From Desulfatibacillum sp. (GTDB lineage Bacteria > Desulfobacterota > Desulfobacteria > Desulfobacterales > SpSt-501), in NCBI GenBank assembly GCA_020725555.1, contig DYEU01000004.1, forward strand, positions 1-64,000: a stretch of 64,000 bases of DNA. Direction: 5' to 3'. Every line of letters starts with the position of its first letter. The first letter of the stretch is position 1. Below the pieces are notes generated by a model, which saw nothing but the letters and a program-made list of their open reading frames with translations, was not told the DNA's origin and made no database searches. The position numbers and the translations under genes are program-made. This document shows positions 1 through 9,655 of the stretch, piece after piece.

Positions 1-132
1 CCCGCGGGGACCCCGGAGGCCGGCGAGGCGGCGCAAAGGGATCCACGGGGAAGTCCAGCATAGCCGGGGCACCCGAATTTGCAAGCGAAATTTGACTTGC
101 CCGGCTCGGTGCCGTAGAGGACGGGGTGAGGC

Positions 133-1620
133 ATGTTTCCCGCCCCCCTCCTTCACCCGCCGACGCGGCTCGACCGGCGTTTCGAGGAGGCGCTCGCGCG
201 CCACCGGCTGATCACCGCGGGAGACCGGGTGCTCGTCGCGGTATCCGGCGGCCCGGATTCCATGGCCCTGCTCTACCTTCTCGCCGCAAGGCGGGAGACG
301 CTTCGCCTCTCCCTCGGGGTCGCTCACCTCGACCATCTCCTGCGTCCGGAATCGGGGGAGGACGCCGCCTTCGTCGCCCGGGCGGCGGCCGCGCTCGGGG
401 CCTCCTGGCACCTCGAGCGGGTGGACGTCCGGGCGCTGGGGCGCCGCCTCGGCCTGTCGGCCGAGGCGGCCGGCCGCCGCGCACGGCTTGAGTTCTTCGC
501 CGCGACCGCCCGCGCCTTCGGCTACGCCCGGGTCGCGCTCGGCCACCACGGGGACGACCTCGCCGAGGGCCTGCTGCTCAACCTGCTGCGGGGGGCCGGC
601 CCGCGCGGGCTTGGCGGGATGCGGCCGCTTCGCCCCGACGGCATCGTGCGCCCCTTGCTCGCCGCCCGGCGCGCGGAAGTCCTCGAGTACCTCGCGCTCC
701 GCAAGATCCCCTTCCGCGAGGACCCGTCGAACCGGGACCCCGCGATCGCGCGCAACCGCCTCCGCCACCGGCTGCTGCCGCAGCTCGAGCGCGAATACCG
801 CGCCGGCGCGGCCGACGCCCTGCGCCGTGCGGCGGAGATCTGCGCCGCGGAGGACGAATGGCTCGAATCCCTGATCGACCCCCTGGAGGAGCGGCTCGTC
901 CGGCCGCGGCCGGGCGGCGGGGTTACGCTCGATGCCGCCGGCCTGTGCGCCCTCCCGCCCGCCGCCCGGCGCCGCCTCGTGCGCCGGGCGTTCCGCCGCC
1001 TGACCGGAACGCTCGAGCGGCTCTCCTTCGTCCATGTCGAGGCCGCCGCCGCCCTCGCCGCGTCGGCCGCACCCGCGGGGCCGTTTCGCCTCCCGCGGGG
1101 CGTGCGCGCCCTGCGCACCGGCGAGGGGCTGGTCTTCACCGCGGCGGCCGGCCCGGACGGCGCGGTCGCGGGGCCGGTCACGTTCGAGTACCGCCTGGAG
1201 GGGTTCGGCAGCATCGCGATCCCCGAGGCCGGGGCGACGATCGCGCTCGCGCCGGTCCCGCCGAGCGCGGCGGCCCACCGCTTCGGCGACGACCCGCGCG
1301 TTGCCTTTCTCGACGGCGACGCCGTCCGCTTTCCGCTCACCGTCCGCAACCGCAGAGCCGGCGACCGCTTCCGGCCCCTGGGCGCCCCGGGAACGCGCAA
1401 GCTCAAGAAATTTTTCCGCGACGCCGGCGTCCCCGCAGAGCAGCGCGCCGTCTGCCCGCTCCTCGTCTCGGAGGGCCGCATCCTCTGGGTAGCGGGCTTG
1501 CGCCTCGACGAGGCGGCGCGGGTCACGGAAGAAAGCCGCTCCGCCGTGCGGGCCGAGCTGCGGTTGGCAAGGCCGGCAACCGTGGCTATGTTTCCCCCAT
1601 CGGAGGAGCCGTTTCCCTGA
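133..1620 (+). CDS. tilS: tRNA(Ile)-lysidine synthase TilS
   Basis: This 495-residue protein is predicted to modify the wobble C34 of tRNA-Ile(CAU) to lysidine, so that the tRNA reads AUA and is charged with isoleucine. The N-type ATP pyrophosphatase P-loop SGGPDS sits near residues 39-44, followed by the expected HLDH and GHHGDD segments. The C-terminal part has the TilS-type RNRRAGDRFRPLG stretch with KLKKFF, the tRNA-binding domain of the long TilS class. The ATG follows GGGGTGAGG closely. It lies directly upstream of ftsH on the same strand, an order known from deltaproteobacteria. Family call is firm; the exact start is less so, because the ribosome-binding site lies only a base or two from the ATG. 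Confidence 0.93.
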   Translation: MFPAPLLHPPTRLDRRFEEALARHRLITAGDRVLVAVSGGPDSMALLYLLAARRETLRLSLGVAHLDHLLRPESGEDAAFVARAAAALGASWHLERVDVRALGRRLGLSAEAAGRRARLEFFAATARAFGYARVALGHHGDDLAEGLLLNLLRGAGPRGLGGMRPLRPDGIVRPLLAARRAEVLEYLALRKIPFREDPSNRDPAIARNRLRHRLLPQLEREYRAGAADALRRAAEICAAEDEWLESLIDPLEERLVRPRPGGGVTLDAAGLCALPPAARRRLVRRAFRRLTGTLERLSFVHVEAAAALAASAAPAGPFRLPRGVRALRTGEGLVFTAAAGPDGAVAGPVTFEYRLEGFGSIAIPEAGATIALAPVPPSAAAHRFGDDPRVAFLDGDAVRFPLTVRNRRAGDRFRPLGAPGTRKLKKFFRDAGVPAEQRAVCPLLVSEGRILWVAGLRLDEAARVTEESRSAVRAELRLARPATVAMFPPSEEPFP

Positions 1621-1652
1621 ACGCCCGCGCAGGCCGCAGCGCAGATTTTTCC

Positions 1653-1681
1653 TTGAATTTCTGAGCTTCCTGCAGGATACT
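1653..1681 (+). promoter_or_regulatory. Candidate sigma-70 promoter upstream of ftsH
   Basis: TTGAAT at 1653-1658 and GATACT at 1676-1681 are separated by 17 bases in the 112-base gap between tilS and ftsH. It is a pattern match only, but it would place a transcript start about 45 bases before the ftsH start codon. Confidence 0.45.
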
Positions 1682-1732
1682 TAGAGGTCGCCGACCCACC
1701 GCCGGCGACGACGCGCCCGGAGGAACACGCCC

Positions 1733-3630
<1,898 letters not shown>

Positions 3631-3631
<1 letters not shown>

Positions 3632-4554
3632 TGCCGCCCCGAAGGCCATACCTCCTCCGCTGGGGGCGCTTCCGCCTGGAGCTCGGCCGCCGCACGGCGA
3701 TCCTGGGGGTGCTCAACGTCACCCCCGACTCCTTCTCGGACGGCGGGCTCTTCCTCGACCCGGAGGCCGCCTGCCGGCAGGGCGAGCGCCTCGCCGCCGA
3801 GGGGGCGGACATCCTGGACGTCGGCGGCGAATCGACCCGCCCCTTTTCCTCCCCCGTCCCCGCCGAGGAGGAGATCCGCCGCGTCGTGCCCGTGATCGCC
3901 GCCCTCGCCCCGCGGCTTTCGATCCCCATCGCGATCGACACCACCAAGGCCGCCGTCGCCCGCGCCGCCCTCGCCGCCGGGGCCTCCCTGATCAACGACG
4001 TCTCCGCCCTGCGCTTCGACCCGGACATGGCCGCGGTCGCCGCCGACCACGGCGTGCCCGTGGTGCTCATGCACATGCGCGGCGAGCCTCGGACCATGCA
4101 GCTCGACACCCGCTACGCCGATCTGCTGGGGGAGATCCGCGGCTTTCTCGCCTCGGCGGTGAAGTCGGCCGTCGCGCGGGGCATTCCGCGGGAGCGGCTC
4201 ATCCTCGACCCCGGCATCGGGTTCGGGAAAAGCGCCGAGCAGAACCTCGCGCTGATCGCGCGCCTTGCGGAGCTCGCCGACCTTGAGCTCCCGCTGCTCG
4301 TCGGACCCTCGCGCAAGGCCTTCCTGCGCCGGCTGCTGCAGCGGCCCGGCGAAGGCGAGCCCTCGCCCCGCAGCCCCGAGGTGGAGGACGCCACCCTGGG
4401 GGCCGTCGCCGCGGCGGCCCTGTTCGGCGCGCACATCGTCCGCGTGCACGCGGTGGCCCGCGCGCGGGCCCTCCTCCAGGTGATCGACGCCCTGGCCGCG
4501 GCGGGGCCCGACGGCCCCGCCCCGCCCCCCGCCCGGCAACGGCCGCAGCCATGA
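3631..4554 (+). CDS. folP: Dihydropteroate synthase FolP
   Basis: A 307-residue enzyme condensing 6-hydroxymethyl-dihydropterin pyrophosphate with p-aminobenzoate in folate synthesis. The family signatures are clear: VLNVTPDSFSDGG near residues 27-39, GGESTRP near 70, IDTTKA near 110, the DPGIGFGKS stretch near 193 and RVHAV near the end. The length is typical. The ATG shares one base with the ftsH stop, so translation is probably coupled. The ftsH-folP arrangement is common in Geobacter-like genomes, where diadenylate cyclase and glmM often follow; here a metallo-hydrolase follows instead. Confidence 0.96.
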
Positions 4555-5444
4555 CCGCCCCCCGCGCCGTGAGGCCCGACCCGATCCGGATCCCCCTGGT
4601 CCCCCCGCAGCCGGGCTTCGAGGATTTCATCAGCGCCTGGCTCGTCCCGGGGCCTCCGGCCTGCCTGGTCGACCCGGGCCCGGCGACGACCGTCGAGGCG
4701 CTCTTCGCCGCCCTCTTTGGCCTCGGGGTCCGCCGCATCGATTACTGCCTGCTCACCCACATCCATCTCGACCACGCGGGCGGCATCGGCCAAGTCGCCC
4801 GCCGCCTGCCCGAGGCGCAGGTCGTCTGCCACCCGAAGGCCGTCGCCCACCTCGCGGACCCCGCCCGCCTCTGGGAGGGGTCGCGCAAGGTGCTCGGGGC
4901 GCTCGCCGACGTCTACGGCCCGGTCGAGGCCGTGCCCGCCGAACGGCTGATCCCCGCGGACCGCTTCGCGCCGGAGGGAATCGCCCCGCTCCTCACCCCC
5001 GGCCACGCCCCGCACCACGTGAGCTTCGCCGTGGGGGAGGTCCTGTTCGCGGGGGAGGCCTGCGGCGTGGTCTTCGACCTGGGCGCGCGCGGGCTCTACA
5101 TGCGGCCCGCCACCCCGCCCGTCTTCGCCCTCGACCGGGCGCTCGAAAGCCTCGAGCGGCTGATCGCCCTGCGGCCCGGACGCATGGTCGTCGGGCACTC
5201 GGGGCTTTACGAAGACGGCGCCGGGCTCCTCCGCCGCCACCGCGAACAGCTCCTCGCCTGGGAGCGCCTCGTGGCCCAAGACCCGGGGCGCCCGGCGGCC
5301 GCGTGGGCCGAGGAGATCCTCGGCCGCGACCCGCTGCTCTCGGGGTTGGCGGCGTTTTCGCCCGCGGCGCAAGAGCGGGAGCGGTATTTCCTGGGGAACA
5401 GCCTGGCCGGCTTTCTCGGGTGGGCGGCCTCCCGCGGCGGCTGA
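4551..5444 (+). CDS. Metallo-beta-lactamase fold hydrolase
   Basis: A 297-residue cytosolic protein of the metallo-beta-lactamase superfamily. The metal motif THIHLDHAGG lies near residues 66-75, GHAPHH near 152 and a later histidine at VVGHSG near 215. These supply the expected dinuclear metal ligands. The C-terminal alpha-helical part (DALRRHREQLLAW-like) resembles hydrolases acting on thioesters or glyoxalase-II-like substrates, but no substrate can be assigned. Its ATG overlaps the folP stop in an ATGA, so it is the last gene of a translationally coupled ftsH-folP run. Confidence 0.85.
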   Translation: MTAPRAVRPDPIRIPLVPPQPGFEDFISAWLVPGPPACLVDPGPATTVEALFAALFGLGVRRIDYCLLTHIHLDHAGGIGQVARRLPEAQVVCHPKAVAHLADPARLWEGSRKVLGALADVYGPVEAVPAERLIPADRFAPEGIAPLLTPGHAPHHVSFAVGEVLFAGEACGVVFDLGARGLYMRPATPPVFALDRALESLERLIALRPGRMVVGHSGLYEDGAGLLRRHREQLLAWERLVAQDPGRPAAAWAEEILGRDPLLSGLAAFSPAAQERERYFLGNSLAGFLGWAASRGG

Positions 5445-5493
5445 GGCGGCGGGGCCGCGCCGCGGGAGCCAAGGGGGGGAAGGGGGGCGCGCT

Positions 5494-6144
5494 TCAGGCC
5501 CGGCCCGTCTCTTTCAGTTTTTCGCGGAAGATGCGGTAGAAGGCCAGGTGGTCGGTTAAGCCGCGGTTGAGGATCTTGGGGAAATCCTCGATGTTCTTCG
5601 TGTTCACGACGAGGTTCACGCTTTTCAGGAAGGCCGTCATGTTGTCCATGGTGCGGTGGCGGTTGGAGACCAGGACGACGAACATGTTGCGCCGGCTCGA
5701 CATCGCCATTCGTTCCATGAAGAGCAGCACGCCGTTGGTTTCGGGGTTGTCGGTGTCGAAGCCCTCGTCCACGACCACGACGTCGTAGGTGTGGTAGCGC
5801 ATGCGCTTCAGGGCCTCGCGGGCGTTGTCGGCGACCGTGATCTGGTACTCCATCTGCTGCAGGCTCTCGAGGATCGGCTTCTTGAGCAGCGGGTGCTGCT
5901 CGCAGACCAGGGCCGTCTTGCCCTCCTCCTCGATGAAGTCGAAGGGCCGGTCGGCGTCGTTGTAGGCCCCCGGGTCGATCTCCCGCAGGGAGACCGTCGA
6001 TTCCGAAGCGGCCGCGGGTCCGCCGCCGAGCGCGATCTGCCCGCCGCAGCGCGGGCAGGTGATCCCCCCGGCCCCCTCGGGCAGCGTCTTGCCCTGCGGC
6101 AGCCGGAAGCGGCTCTGGCAGCGGCTGCATGCGATCGTGGTCAT
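5494..6144 (-). CDS. Zinc-ribbon protein with receiver-like domain
   Basis: A 216-residue protein with an N-terminal MJ0042-type zinc ribbon (CSRC at residues 6-9, CPRC near 30) followed by a low-complexity linker. The second half looks like a response-regulator receiver: the pattern KTALVCEQHPLLKKPILESL starts the fold and DVVVVDEGFD could supply the phospho-acceptor aspartate. No output domain follows. It sits 42 bases downstream of two PilT-type ATPase genes and is probably co-transcribed with them, so a role in controlling twitching or surface motility is plausible. The receiver assignment rests on pattern rather than strong identity. Confidence 0.7.
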   Translation of the reverse strand: MTTIACSRCQSRFRLPQGKTLPEGAGGITCPRCGGQIALGGGPAAASESTVSLREIDPGAYNDADRPFDFIEEEGKTALVCEQHPLLKKPILESLQQMEYQITVADNAREALKRMRYHTYDVVVVDEGFDTDNPETNGVLLFMERMAMSSRRNMFVVLVSNRHRTMDNMTAFLKSVNLVVNTKNIEDFPKILNRGLTDHLAFYRIFREKLKETGRA

Positions 6145-6186
6145 CTCCCCGTCCCTCCCGGCCCCCGCCCCGACGCGGGGCGGCGG

Positions 6187-7353
6187 TCAGATCATCCGGC
6201 TGTAGGTCTTGTCGATCTCGAGCTTGCCGATATCGGTCGTGGCCTCGCCGCGGGCGCTCTTGATCATGTCGATGCCGCGCCCCACCACCCCGCGGTGGGA
6301 GGCGTAGGCCATGGCCGTCTCCTGCGTGATGCTCCCCTGCTCGAAGAGGGCGATCAGGTGCTGGTCGAAGGTCGTCATGCCGAAGGCGGTCCCGGTTTCC
6401 ATGATGTCGTAGAAGGTGCGGCCTTCGGCCTCGCCGTTGAGGATCGCGTCCTTCACGCGGAGGTTGGTGCAGAGGATCTCGAAGGTGGCGACCCGGCCCC
6501 CGCCGACCTTGGGCAGAAGCCGCTGGCAGACGATCCAGCGCAGGGCGTCGGCCAGCCGGATGCGGATCTGGCGCTCGTCCTCGTTGGGGAACATGCCGAG
6601 GATGCGGTTCACGGTCGAGCCGGCGTCCGTCGTGTGCAGGGTCGTCAGCACGAGGTGGCCGGTCTCGGCCGCGCTCAGCCCGATCTCCACGGTCTCCCGG
6701 TCGCGCATCTCGCCCACGAGGATGACCTTGGGTGCCTGGCGCAGGGCCGCCCGCAGGCCGTTCGCGTAGGAGTCGAAGTCCATGCCGAGCTCCCGCTGGT
6801 TGAAGGTCGCCTTCTTGTGCGGGTGCTGGTACTCGACGGGGTCCTCGAGGGTCACGATGTGCACGGGGCGGCGCTCGTTGATGTCGTTCAAGATGGCGGC
6901 GAGGGTCGTGGTTTTCCCGGAGCCGGTCGCGCCGGTGACGAAGACGATCCCGTTTTTCTCGCGGGCGATCTGGTACATGGCCTTGGGCAGCCCGCGCTCC
7001 TCGATCGTCGGGATCTTGGATTCGAGCTTGCGGCAGACGATCGAGAAGTTGCCCCCCTGGGAGAAGATGTTCACCCGGAAACGGGCCTTGCCGGGCAGGG
7101 CGTAGGAGAGATCGCAGGAGCCGCTGCGCAGCAGCGCCTCCGTCAGGCGGCGGTCGTGGTTGATCAGGTTGAGGGCGATCGTCTCGGTCTGAAACGCCGT
7201 GAGCGGTCGGGTGTGGTTGCGGATCTCCACGGGGACGAGCTCGCCGGCGGTCTCGACCTGCAGGGGCTTGCCCACGGTGAAGTTGAGATCCGAGACCTCG
7301 CGGTGCGAGTCGAGCATCTTGACGAGGATGTGGTCGACTTCCTGCTTCTTCAT
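6187..7353 (-). CDS. PilT/PilU-type twitching motility ATPase (second copy)
   Basis: A 388-residue GspE/PilT-family secretion ATPase, predicted to power type IV pilus retraction as a hexamer at the pilus base. Walker A is GATGSGKTT near residue 142; the Asp box reads VTLEDPVEYQH, Walker B is KVILVGEMRDRET and the His box is GHLVLTTLHTTDA. It differs clearly from the preceding pilT gene (different N-terminal domain and C-terminal tail), so it is a paralog rather than a recent duplicate; PilU is the closest functional analogy. It is 25 bases downstream of the first copy. Confidence 0.88.
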   Translation of the reverse strand: MKKQEVDHILVKMLDSHREVSDLNFTVGKPLQVETAGELVPVEIRNHTRPLTAFQTETIALNLINHDRRLTEALLRSGSCDLSYALPGKARFRVNIFSQGGNFSIVCRKLESKIPTIEERGLPKAMYQIAREKNGIVFVTGATGSGKTTTLAAILNDINERRPVHIVTLEDPVEYQHPHKKATFNQRELGMDFDSYANGLRAALRQAPKVILVGEMRDRETVEIGLSAAETGHLVLTTLHTTDAGSTVNRILGMFPNEDERQIRIRLADALRWIVCQRLLPKVGGGRVATFEILCTNLRVKDAILNGEAEGRTFYDIMETGTAFGMTTFDQHLIALFEQGSITQETAMAYASHRGVVGRGIDMIKSARGEATTDIGKLEIDKTYSRMI

Positions 7354-7378
7354 CTGCGGCTCCCCCCAGCGGACGGCC

Positions 7379-8461
7379 TCAGGCCTCGGTGAAATCGACG
7401 GGCGGGCCTTTCAGGAGCGGGCGGAAGCGCGCCTTGTCGTTCGCCTTGGCGTAGGCCTCCTCCGCGCTGATCGCCCCGCGCTTCACCAGATCCATGATCG
7501 AGTCGTCGAGCAGCGTCATCCCGTACTTCTTCCCGGTCTGGATCATCGAGGGGATCTGGTGGCTTTTCCCCTCGCGGATCAGGTTGCGCACGCCGGGGGT
7601 GGCGATCATGATCTCGAGCGCCACGATGCGGCCGATGCGGTCGACGCGCTTGAAGAGCACCTGGGAGATCACCGCGCGCAGGCCGTCGGCGAGTGTTGAG
7701 CGGATGAGGGCCTGCTCCTGCGCGGGGAAGACCTCGATCACCCGGTCGACCGTCTTCGTCGCCCCGGAGGTGTGGAGCGTGGAGAAGACGAGATGGCCGG
7801 TGGTCGCGGCCTCGACGGCGAGCGAGATCGTCTCGAGATCGCGCATCTCGCCGACCAGGATGATGTCCGGGTCCTCGCGCAACGCCCCGCGCAGCGCGGC
7901 CGAGAAGCTCTTCGTGTGGATGCCGACTTCGCGCTGGTTGATGATGCAGCCCTGGCTCTGGTGGACGAACTCGATGGGGTCCTCGATGGTGATGATGTGA
8001 TCCTTGCGCTGGCGGTTGGCGACGTCGATGATCGAGGCGAGCGTCGTCGATTTGCCGCTGCCCGTCGGCCCGGTCACGATGACGAGCCCGCGGGGCAGGA
8101 GCGCGAGCTTGGAGACGACCGGCGGGAGCCCCAGCTGCTCGGCCGTCATGATCGTGCTCGGGATCTCGCGGAAGACGGCGCCGACGCCGTTTTTCTGCAT
8201 GAAGTAGTTGGCGCGGTAGCGGGCGAGCCCCGGGATCTCGTAGCCGAAGTCCACGTCCCCGGTTTCCTCGAAGACCTTGATCTTGTGCTCGGGGGTGATC
8301 TCGTAGAGCATCGCCCGCAGGTCGTCGCTGGTGAGCACCTTGTACTTCACGCGCTCGATCTCGCCGCGGATGCGCAGGGCCGGGGGCTGACCGGCGATCA
8401 GGTGCAGGTCGGAGGCGCCCTGCTCGTGCATCAATCGGAAAAAGGCATCGATCTTGGCCAT
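7379..8461 (-). CDS. pilT: Type IV pilus retraction ATPase PilT
   Basis: A 360-residue PilT. The N-terminus MAKIDAFFRLMHEQGASDLHL carries the ASDLHL signature of the family. Walker A GPTGSGKST, Asp box ITIEDPIEFVHQ, Walker B DIILVGEMRDLET, and His box GHLVFSTLHTS are intact. The C-terminal region retains the AIREGK-like segment (LIREGKSHQIPSMIQTG) found in PilT. It precedes the second PilT paralog and follows a DivIVA-like gene by 27 bases, all on the same strand. Confidence 0.93.
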   Translation of the reverse strand: MAKIDAFFRLMHEQGASDLHLIAGQPPALRIRGEIERVKYKVLTSDDLRAMLYEITPEHKIKVFEETGDVDFGYEIPGLARYRANYFMQKNGVGAVFREIPSTIMTAEQLGLPPVVSKLALLPRGLVIVTGPTGSGKSTTLASIIDVANRQRKDHIITIEDPIEFVHQSQGCIINQREVGIHTKSFSAALRGALREDPDIILVGEMRDLETISLAVEAATTGHLVFSTLHTSGATKTVDRVIEVFPAQEQALIRSTLADGLRAVISQVLFKRVDRIGRIVALEIMIATPGVRNLIREGKSHQIPSMIQTGKKYGMTLLDDSIMDLVKRGAISAEEAYAKANDKARFRPLLKGPPVDFTEA

Positions 8462-8488
8462 GGCGTGCTTTCCCCCGCCGCCGGGACC

Positions 8489-8992
8489 TCAGGCGCCGGG
8501 CGGGAAGAGTTTCAGCTTTTCGTCCTCACCGTCGCGCTCGGCCTGCTCCTCGCGGCCGGCCTCGAGCAGCCGGCGGTGCGCGTCGATCACGAAGGCGATC
8601 TCCGACTCGAGCCGCACCCGCTGGCGCCGGAGCTCGGCGATCGCCTCCTGGAGCTCGGCAAGGCGCTTCTGGCCCTGCTGCACGAGCTCGCCGGCCCGTC
8701 TGCGGGCCTCGGCGACGATCAGCTCCGCCTGCTGCCGGGCGTTTTCCTGCATCTGGTCGAGGACCTTCTGCGAGTGGAGCAGCGCCCGCTTGATCGTCCC
8801 CTCGCGCCGCCGGCGGTCCTCGAGCTCCTCCTGCGCCCGCCGCAGCTCCTCCGTCAGCCGCAGCACCTCGCGCTGCAGCGCCTCGCAGGCCGCGGCCGCC
8901 TCCTCGAGAAAGCCTTCGACCTCGCGCGGGTCGTAGCCGCGGAACACGGTGCGAAACCGTCGCTGCTGGATCTCCAACGGGGTGAGCGCCAT
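8489..8992 (-). CDS. DivIVA-domain coiled-coil protein
   Basis: A 167-residue protein with the DivIVA N-terminal signature: MALTPLEIQQRRF then FRGYDPREVEGFLEEAA, the segment that recognises negatively curved membrane. A long glutamate/arginine-rich coiled coil follows. DivIVA-type proteins act at cell poles or septa. The gene sits directly after yggT, an arrangement common in deltaproteobacteria and Gram-positives, and before pilT, so a polar scaffold for pili is conceivable but not shown. Confidence 0.85.
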   Translation of the reverse strand: MALTPLEIQQRRFRTVFRGYDPREVEGFLEEAAAACEALQREVLRLTEELRRAQEELEDRRRREGTIKRALLHSQKVLDQMQENARQQAELIVAEARRRAGELVQQGQKRLAELQEAIAELRRQRVRLESEIAFVIDAHRRLLEAGREEQAERDGEDEKLKLFPPGA

Positions 8993-9014
8993 GTCGTCCT
9001 CCGTTCGCCCCCGA

Positions 9015-9314
9015 TCAGCGCAGCCCGACGGCGATCTCGACCAGGCTCGCCACCGCGAAGTGCTCGAGAAAGAGGATCGCCAGCACCACGACGAGCGGCG
9101 CGAGATCGACCCCCCCGAACACGACCGGGAGCCGCCTGCGGATGCGCCACAAGACGGGCTCGGTCAGGTTGTGCACGAAGCGCACGATGGGGTTGTAGGG
9201 ATCGGGGCTCACCCAGGAGAGAACGGCCCGGATGATGACGATCCAGAGGTAGGCGTTGAGCGCAAGGCTCAGGACCTTGGCCAGGGCGAGAAGGAAATGG
9301 CTTGCCAGAAACAT
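9015..9314 (-). CDS. yggT: YggT family membrane protein
   Basis: A 99-residue integral membrane protein with two hydrophobic segments (about residues 2-25 and 70-90). Between them is the family block WVSPDPYNPIVRFVHNLTEP-like with RIRR. The start is placed at the ATG at 9314 because a longer upstream frame adds 39 arginine- and proline-rich residues without homology, whereas the shorter form matches YggT length. It usually neighbours proC and divIVA; here proC lies about 7 kb away on the opposite strand, past the AOR operon. Confidence 0.85.
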   Translation of the reverse strand: MFLASHFLLALAKVLSLALNAYLWIVIIRAVLSWVSPDPYNPIVRFVHNLTEPVLWRIRRRLPVVFGGVDLAPLVVVLAILFLEHFAVASLVEIAVGLR

Positions 9315-9421
9315 CGCTCGTTCCCATGCTGAAGGTATTTTCGGCCGGACGGGTCGGGGACTTGAGAGGGCGGCCCGGGGCCCCCGGAGGCGCGCCCCGG
9401 GCGAAGGCCCCGGATTTGTGC

Positions 9422-9450
9422 AGGCTACCACGGATCGCCGGGGGGTTCAA
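9422..9450 (-). promoter_or_regulatory. Candidate promoter for yggT-divIVA-pilT
   Basis: On the minus strand TTGAAC (9450-9445) and TAGCCT (9427-9422) are 17 bases apart, between the MoaD-like gene and yggT. The minus-ten box is weak, so this is tentative. Confidence 0.3.
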
Positions 9451-9457
9451 ACCCCGC

Positions 9458-9655
9458 TCAGCCGCCGGCGATCATGGGGATGAGGAAGACTTCGGCGCCG
9501 TCGGGGATGCGGGTCGCACCGAAGCGGGGCCGGGAGACGAAGGTGTCGTTCACGCGCACGACGGGGGTGTCCTCGGCGCGGCCGAGCTCGGCGAGGAGCT
9601 CGGCCACGGTCAGCCCCTCCCGCCAGGGGTGCTCCTTGCCCCCCACGCGGATCAT
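9458..9655 (-). CDS. MoaD/ThiS-like ubiquitin-fold sulfur carrier
   Basis: A 65-residue protein ending in Gly-Gly, the hallmark of MoaD/ThiS sulfur carriers that are adenylated and thiocarboxylated at that terminus. The TVAELL and PVVRVNDTFV segments match the beta-grasp fold. Its ATG overlaps the stop of the AOR gene in an ATGA. Small MoaD-like proteins often accompany aldehyde:ferredoxin oxidoreductases, so it probably helps make the pterin cofactor of the upstream enzyme. It is too short for most automatic gene callers unless start choice is corrected, because its frame extends far upstream antisense to nothing functional. Confidence 0.85.
   Translation of the reverse strand: MIRVGGKEHPWREGLTVAELLAELGRAEDTPVVRVNDTFVSRPRFGATRIPDGAEVFLIPMIAGG

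Noticed and set aside
92-120. TTGACT-17-TAGAGG promoter pattern before tilS
   Set aside because: A transcript from it would start within a few bases of the ATG and leave the ribosome-binding site untranscribed; the minus-ten is also weak.
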